Assembly: GCA_021647345.1 (NCBI GenBank)
Contig: JAKIUX010000053.1
Location: 1 to 6,653, forward strand
Source: Hydrogenimonas sp.
GTDB lineage: Bacteria > Campylobacterota > Campylobacteria > Campylobacterales > Hydrogenimonadaceae
DNA: 6,653 bases
Reading direction: 5' to 3'
Part shown: positions 5,418-6,653 of the stretch, piece after piece
How the letters are laid out: every line of letters begins with the position of its first letter
How positions within the stretch are numbered: position 1 is the stretch's first letter
Program-made: the position numbers and the translations under genes
Notes under the pieces: generated by a model
Seen by the model: the letters and a program-made list of their open reading frames with translations, nothing else
What the model was told of the DNA's origin: nothing
The model's database searches: none

Positions 5418-6131
5418 TCAGTCGCAGCAGTGAAGCAGACTTTTGTCGGGATTTTGAATGAATTTTACTCCATCATATATCATAAATAGACCGTAGACGA
5501 TAACAGCAATGGAAGCCAAAGTTATCATTGTTTTGCGCAAAGACCCTTTTTGCATAATGCCTGCAAAAAAGCCGAGGCTAAAGAGAGCAGGAATGGTGCT
5601 TAGACCAAAAATAAGCATAACTACAGCACCCCAAAAAGGGCTTAGCGTGCTAGCGGCGGTTACGGCGAAAAAGTAGACAAATCCGCAGGGAAGAAGACCG
5701 TTGATCATTCCAAGCAGATAGAAACTGAATATTGAACTATCTTCCATGAGTGCTCTGAAACTCTTTTGATACCATGTGCTCTTCATCAATGAGTGCTCTA
5801 TTACGGTTAGAAATTTGATTTTTCCCATAATGGAGAGACCGGTCAGAATCATCACTATGCCGGCGAAGATGAAGAGGGCGGCGATTGTGTGTCCGCTGAA
5901 AGTGGCGACACTGCCAAGGTATCCAAAAAGTGCTCCAAGCACTGTATAGGTTGTGATGCGCCCAAAAGAGTATGCTAGATGGACTACACTTTGGCGAGTA
6001 CCACTCCACTCAGGTTTTATCTTAGCACCGGTATATGCCAGAACTATTCCGCCGCACATTCCTATGCAGTGTCCGAAGGAACCGAGTAGCGCGATCGTGG
6101 CGATAGAGATAAGATTTATACTATCCATCAT
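5418..6131 (-). CDS. DsbD_2 / TauE-SafE-like membrane protein, probable copper or redox role
   Basis: Inner-membrane protein of 237 aa with about six hydrophobic segments (near 5-33, 50-77, 82-102, 134-158, 165-190 and 198-222). Family marks are GHCIGMCGG (20-28) in the first segment and NGLLPCG (144-150) in the fourth. The paired Cys and Met positions inside the membrane suit thiol-disulfide or copper transfer, as in the related DsbD/CcdA proteins. Databases often label this group sulfite exporter, but nothing here supports sulfite export. The C-terminus ends HCCD, a further possible metal site. The start overlaps the NosL stop by 4 bp (ATGATG, either Met could be used), so it is translated with NosL, and copper delivery to a periplasmic enzyme is the most reasonable job. 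It converges on the peroxidase gene across a 114-bp gap. No clear terminator of its own was seen. Confidence 0.85.
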   Translation of the reverse strand: MMDSINLISIATIALLGSFGHCIGMCGGIVLAYTGAKIKPEWSGTRQSVVHLAYSFGRITTYTVLGALFGYLGSVATFSGHTIAALFIFAGIVMILTGLSIMGKIKFLTVIEHSLMKSTWYQKSFRALMEDSSIFSFYLLGMINGLLPCGFVYFFAVTAASTLSPFWGAVVMLIFGLSTIPALFSLGFFAGIMQKGSLRKTMITLASIAVIVYGLFMIYDGVKFIQNPDKSLLHCCD

Positions 6132-6637
6132 TCACTTTTTAAAAGTTTTTTCGCATACTGCGGATTGGCAAGATGCTCATTTTTTCTCATACGCTCTATG
6201 ACCTCAGAGAGAGATATCGTGCCGGGTTTTTCTTGTTCATAAGCGCCGAAACCGTAGTGCATAGGTGTATTTTCAGTAGCAGTGTAGTATGCCCTATTTG
6301 CATCTATCCATCTTTTGGTGTCGAGTGCGTATACCCATATTTTATCCTCTTTACCAACCTGATGAGAGCCGAGCCATGCAGCCATGCACCCTATATCGTC
6401 AAAAAAGAGTGTTTTACCGTCACCTTTTGCTACCTGGGAAGCAAAGTCGGTATCAACTATCTCCATTTTGCACTTTGCGCACTGATAGGCGTGGGGAAGG
6501 ATATTTATAGCGATCTGTTTCTCATTGCCAGTAAGAACCACTTTTGGATGCGGTTTTTGATCAAGCGTGATGAAGAGTACCGATACGGCGACAAGAAAAA
6601 GAGCTACTATCGTGATCTTGGTTATAACGCTTTTCAT
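6128..6637 (-). CDS. nosL: NosL-type copper-binding protein, membrane-anchored
   Basis: NosL binds Cu(I) in the periplasm and supplies it for the copper centres of nitrous oxide reductase NosZ. The 169-aa product shows YQCAKCKME (51-59) with C53, C56 and M58 in the family's CxxCxM arrangement, DFASQV (64-69), FFDDIGCM (78-85) and a late PM (NTPMHYGFGAYE). Most NosL proteins are lipoproteins. Here there is no lipobox, and an uncleaved hydrophobic segment at 8-25 probably anchors the protein instead. It overlaps the downstream membrane protein by 4 bp. The start at 6637 is the best Met, though the frame is open to the window edge and only a poor ribosome site precedes it. In Wolinella nosL ends the nos operon, so nosY and nosF may lie just beyond the right edge. 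Copper supply to another enzyme cannot be excluded. Confidence 0.88.
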   Translation of the reverse strand: MKSVITKITIVALFLVAVSVLFITLDQKPHPKVVLTGNEKQIAINILPHAYQCAKCKMEIVDTDFASQVAKGDGKTLFFDDIGCMAAWLGSHQVGKEDKIWVYALDTKRWIDANRAYYTATENTPMHYGFGAYEQEKPGTISLSEVIERMRKNEHLANPQYAKKLLKSE

Positions 6638-6653
6638 AACCGTAATATTACCC
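6634..6653 (-). other. Possible 3' tail of an upstream operon gene
   Basis: On the minus strand, one frame reads Val-Ile-Leu-Arg-Leu-stop with its TGA overlapping the nosL ATG (ATGA), the same coupling seen between nosL and the membrane protein. Only five codons are visible, so this is a hint that another gene enters from the right, nothing more. Confidence 0.3.

Noticed and set aside
5737..6201. Open frames overlapping the DsbD_2-like and NosL genes in other frames
   Set aside because: Composition is unlike a real protein, and they are fully covered by genes with clear motifs and coupled starts.

Overview
The window looks like chromosomal DNA of a Campylobacterota (epsilonproteobacterial) bacterium, probably a free-living respiratory type related to Sulfurimonas, Sulfurovum or Sulfuricurvum. 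The pointers are the GroEL sequence, the Campylobacter-like PerR, the AT-rich intergenic regions, the periplasmic dihaem peroxidase and a NosL-type copper protein. The genus cannot be fixed from this sequence alone.

Layout, left to right. (1) 1-1517: groEL, missing its first ~42 codons, with a GC-rich stem-loop after it. (2) 1747-2825: a two-gene operon of a divergent-type sirtuin and a small lipoprotein that overlap by 4 bp. (3) 2848-4106: an oxidative-stress/iron block. A PerR/Fur-type repressor (minus strand) is divergent from a Dps-like ferritin carrying the thioferritin-type cysteine pair, which is followed by a very small rubredoxin-like zinc/iron-ribbon gene. The shared 182-bp intergenic region is full of Fur-family-like palindromes. 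(4) 4272-5303: an exported dihaem cytochrome c peroxidase with a clear intrinsic terminator. (5) 5418-6637, minus strand: a membrane protein with HCxxMC and PCG motifs (DsbD_2/TauE-SafE-like) and NosL, overlapping by 4 bp and probably the tail of a longer operon that enters from the right edge.

How they fit together: PerR, the Dps-like ferritin, the rubredoxin-like protein and the cytochrome c peroxidase form a plausible peroxide and iron defence neighbourhood, with cytosolic sequestration and peroxide consumption on one side and periplasmic peroxide reduction on the other. NosL and its membrane partner suggest copper handling for a periplasmic copper enzyme, most likely nitrous oxide reductase.

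The most unusual points are these. The rubredoxin-like ORF seems to carry a one-base frameshift: the well-placed Shine-Dalgarno and the ATGA overlap point to a start at 3944, in a different frame from the rest of the gene. As it stands, the same ORF lies in frame with the ferritin, separated by one TGA. A cluster of four AATTATTT-containing operator-like sites sits in front of the ferritin. The sirtuin departs from the canonical motifs (TSN for TQN). The lipoprotein contains a duplicated YxxG[YW]xDG motif. No RNA genes, CRISPR arrays, insertion sequences or phage features were seen.
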